Shown here: positions 5,935-7,216 of the stretch, in pieces
How positions within the stretch are numbered: the stretch's first letter is position 1
Layout: every line of letters begins with the position of its first letter
DNA from: Bacteroidales bacterium UBA6360
GTDB taxonomy: Bacteria; Bacteroidota; Bacteroidia; Bacteroidales; UBA932
Direction: 5' to 3'
Assembly: GCA_002440085.1 (NCBI GenBank)
Contig: DJRM01000143.1
Span: 5,121 to 12,336, forward strand
DNA: 7,216 bases
Made by a program: the position numbers and the translations under genes
Notes under the pieces: model-generated
Told to the model about the DNA's origin: nothing
The model's database searches: none
Seen by the model: only the letters and a program-made list of their open reading frames with translations

Positions 5935-5945
5935 ACTCTTGTTAA

Positions 5946-7094
5946 TCAATAAGGGAAATTTATGGAAGTTTTTTCGCCAATTTGAGCACCAAAACCCTTT
6001 TCTGACGGGCGGAAATCGTCGCCGCCATTGCCCGCCCCCAGTACACGAAGAAAGTTCCCACCGGCAATGGCTGAAATTGAGGCCTCGTCATATCCGCGCC
6101 TCCGCAGTTCCTCAAATATGACCTCGATGCGGCTGCAGTTCTCCAGTCCCTCGGGAGTGACGGCAATCCCGTCAAAGTCGGAACCTATCCCGACGTGCTC
6201 CGGGCCGACAAGCGAGACGACGTGGTCAATATGGTCGGCGACCCTCCTGTAATCCGGACGCGGCAGCTTCTTCAGCCGGTCAAGGCAGCCGTACCATGCC
6301 GCCCTTTTCGTAGCGTCGGCGGGGTCGGCGATGAACTCCCCTTCGATTCTGTCAACCGCATCGTCATAGCGGTCAAGCACACGGGCGAAGTCCGCGTCGA
6401 GAAAAGCCGGATAGAAATTTATCTGAATGACTCCCCCGTTACCGGCAAGACGGCGGATCATGTCATCCGTCATGTTCCTCGGACGGTCGGCAAGGGCACG
6501 GCAGCATGAGTGAGTGGCGACGACCGGCTTCGAGCTGCATTCAAGGACATCGTAAAACGAGCGGTCGGAAATGTGCGACACATCCACAAGCATCCCGAGC
6601 CTGTTCATCTCCGCCACGACCTCGCGGCCGAATGCGCTGAGACCGCCCCAGCGGCCGGAGCCTCCGCTCGTGCAGGAATCGCAGATTTCATTGTCACGGG
6701 CATGGGTGAGCGTCATGTACCGGACTCCAAGTTCATAGAAAAGCCGCAGGATGCCGAGGTTCTTCTGTATGGGTGAACCATTTTCAAGGGCAAGGAACAC
6801 AGAGGTCTTCCCTTCCGACTTGTTCCGCAGCGCCTCTTCCACCGATGTCGCCAAGGCAGCGACCGCAGAATTTGCCGCCACTGCGTCTCTGGTGCAGGCA
6901 ATCAGCTCAAGCGCGTACCTCGTCGCGGCGTCCGGAGCAAGCGAATTCGGGACATACGCGGCAAAAAAGGCGGCATCGACTCCCCCTCGCCTGAGTTTCG
7001 GAAAATCAACCTGCGCATGAGCATCCTCCTTTCCGATGTCACGCATCCTGTAAATCTGCGACGGCGTGTCGCAGTGCGAATCCAATACAAACAT
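5946..7094 (-). CDS. Membrane dipeptidase family (peptidase M19) zinc dipeptidase
   Basis: This 382-residue protein belongs to the renal dipeptidase family of TIM-barrel metalloenzymes, which cleave dipeptides using two zinc ions. Expected ligands can be placed: D-S-H-C-D-T (5-10) gives His7 and Asp9, A-L-E-N-G (102-106) gives bridging Glu104, V-D-V-S-H (170-174) gives His174, and A-T-H-S-C-C-R-A-L (193-201) gives His195. G-I-G-S-D-F-D-G (302-309) supplies the conserved substrate-site aspartate. The run R-P-R-N-M-T-D-D (204-211) is also typical. There is no signal peptide, so despite the family name it should be cytosolic, probably hydrolysing imported peptides or cell-wall-derived dipeptides. 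The start is firm: the next upstream ATG on this strand runs into a stop before reaching it. The gene converges on cinA and does not share its transcript. No clear promoter is seen upstream, where a homopolymer tract lies. Confidence 0.93.
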   Translation of the reverse strand: MFVLDSHCDTPSQIYRMRDIGKEDAHAQVDFPKLRRGGVDAAFFAAYVPNSLAPDAATRYALELIACTRDAVAANSAVAALATSVEEALRNKSEGKTSVFLALENGSPIQKNLGILRLFYELGVRYMTLTHARDNEICDSCTSGGSGRWGGLSAFGREVVAEMNRLGMLVDVSHISDRSFYDVLECSSKPVVATHSCCRALADRPRNMTDDMIRRLAGNGGVIQINFYPAFLDADFARVLDRYDDAVDRIEGEFIADPADATKRAAWYGCLDRLKKLPRPDYRRVADHIDHVVSLVGPEHVGIGSDFDGIAVTPEGLENCSRIEVIFEELRRRGYDEASISAIAGGNFLRVLGAGNGGDDFRPSEKGFGAQIGEKTSINFPY

Positions 7095-7120
7095 TCAAAT
7101 CAGCATTTTGATTTCACCTA

Positions 7121-7197
7121 AGAAACCTTCCCCCCCAAAAAAAAAATCTATACTTGAAAATAATTGATAAATCTTCTGAAGCAGTTTAGAAACCTTC
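7121..7197. repeat. 10-bp direct repeat AGAAACCTTC, two copies
   Basis: AGAAACCTTC occurs at 7121-7130 and 7188-7197, flanking the homopolymer tract in the region upstream of the dipeptidase. A related CTAAGAAACC is shared between 7118-7127 and 3551-3560, ahead of the DHODH-like gene. Ten-base matches are expected by chance in a window of this size, so this is weak. The rest of 7095-7216 holds no gene I can recognise. Confidence 0.3.
7130..7146. repeat. C7-A10 homopolymer pair upstream of the dipeptidase gene
   Basis: Seven C (7130-7136) are followed directly by ten A (7137-7146), read as T10-G7 in the direction of the dipeptidase gene, 36 bp before its start codon. Just upstream on that strand is TAGA, so TAGA plus the T-run gives a near match to a -7 box. 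Such tracts can change length by slippage and are also prone to sequencing error. Confidence 0.6.
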
Positions 7198-7216
7198 GTA
7201 TTTCATACGCCACTTT

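Noticed and set aside
6195..6776. Two consecutive plus-strand open frames
   Set aside because: Antisense shadows of the M19 dipeptidase, whose metal ligands are all present on the minus strand.

Overview
The window looks like chromosomal DNA from a member of the Bacteroidota, most likely order Bacteroidales. Three things point there. Promoter elements match the Bacteroidota -33 TTTG / -7 TAnnTTTG pattern, with a full copy at 2914-2946 and -7 boxes at 2506-2513 and 3534-3541. Start codons lack clear Shine-Dalgarno sequences. Several proteins resemble Bacteroidota-type variants: a long-form QueA, a PlsC-like acyltransferase with an HRDIxLD motif, and an XRE regulator with a short conserved C-terminal segment. 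Genes have moderate GC, while the main regulatory gap is strongly AT-rich. No genus can be named from sequence alone. I see no mobile element, CRISPR array, tRNA or rRNA.

Layout: (1) 29-2483, minus strand: queA (tRNA queuosine synthesis) followed 67 bp downstream by a PlsC-like acyltransferase, probably one transcription unit read from a promoter near 2506. (2) 2484-2966: a 483-bp divergent intergenic region, AT-rich and dense in dyads, with a strong promoter at its right end. (3) 2967-3518, plus strand: an XRE-type helix-turn-helix regulator with a long disordered linker. (4) 3615-5884, plus strand: a two-gene unit in which a highly altered class 2 dihydroorotate dehydrogenase (DHODH) paralog overlaps cinA by 4 bp (ATGA). 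(5) 5885-5945: a short convergent gap with an AT-rich inverted repeat. (6) 5946-7094, minus strand: an M19-family (renal dipeptidase-like) zinc dipeptidase, with a C7/A10 homopolymer in its upstream region.

The most unusual item is the DHODH-family protein at 3615-4604. It keeps the N-terminal membrane helices, the overall barrel landmarks and the FMN-phosphate site. It has lost the orotate-binding NRMGFNN segment, carries N-P-Y-C-N-G-T where class 2 enzymes have N-x-S-S-P-N-T (placing a Cys where the catalytic Ser sits), and has lost the later N-T-T orotate motif. It is unlikely to be the cell's pyrimidine enzyme; it may be a flavoprotein with another substrate or a pseudoenzyme. Its translational overlap with cinA, a predicted NMN deamidase/nucleotide pyrophosphatase, hints at a link to nucleotide or pyridine-nucleotide housekeeping, but that is inference. 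The second point of interest is the regulator promoter, whose -33 element lies inside an inverted repeat next to a perfect 12-bp palindrome, suggesting autoregulation.
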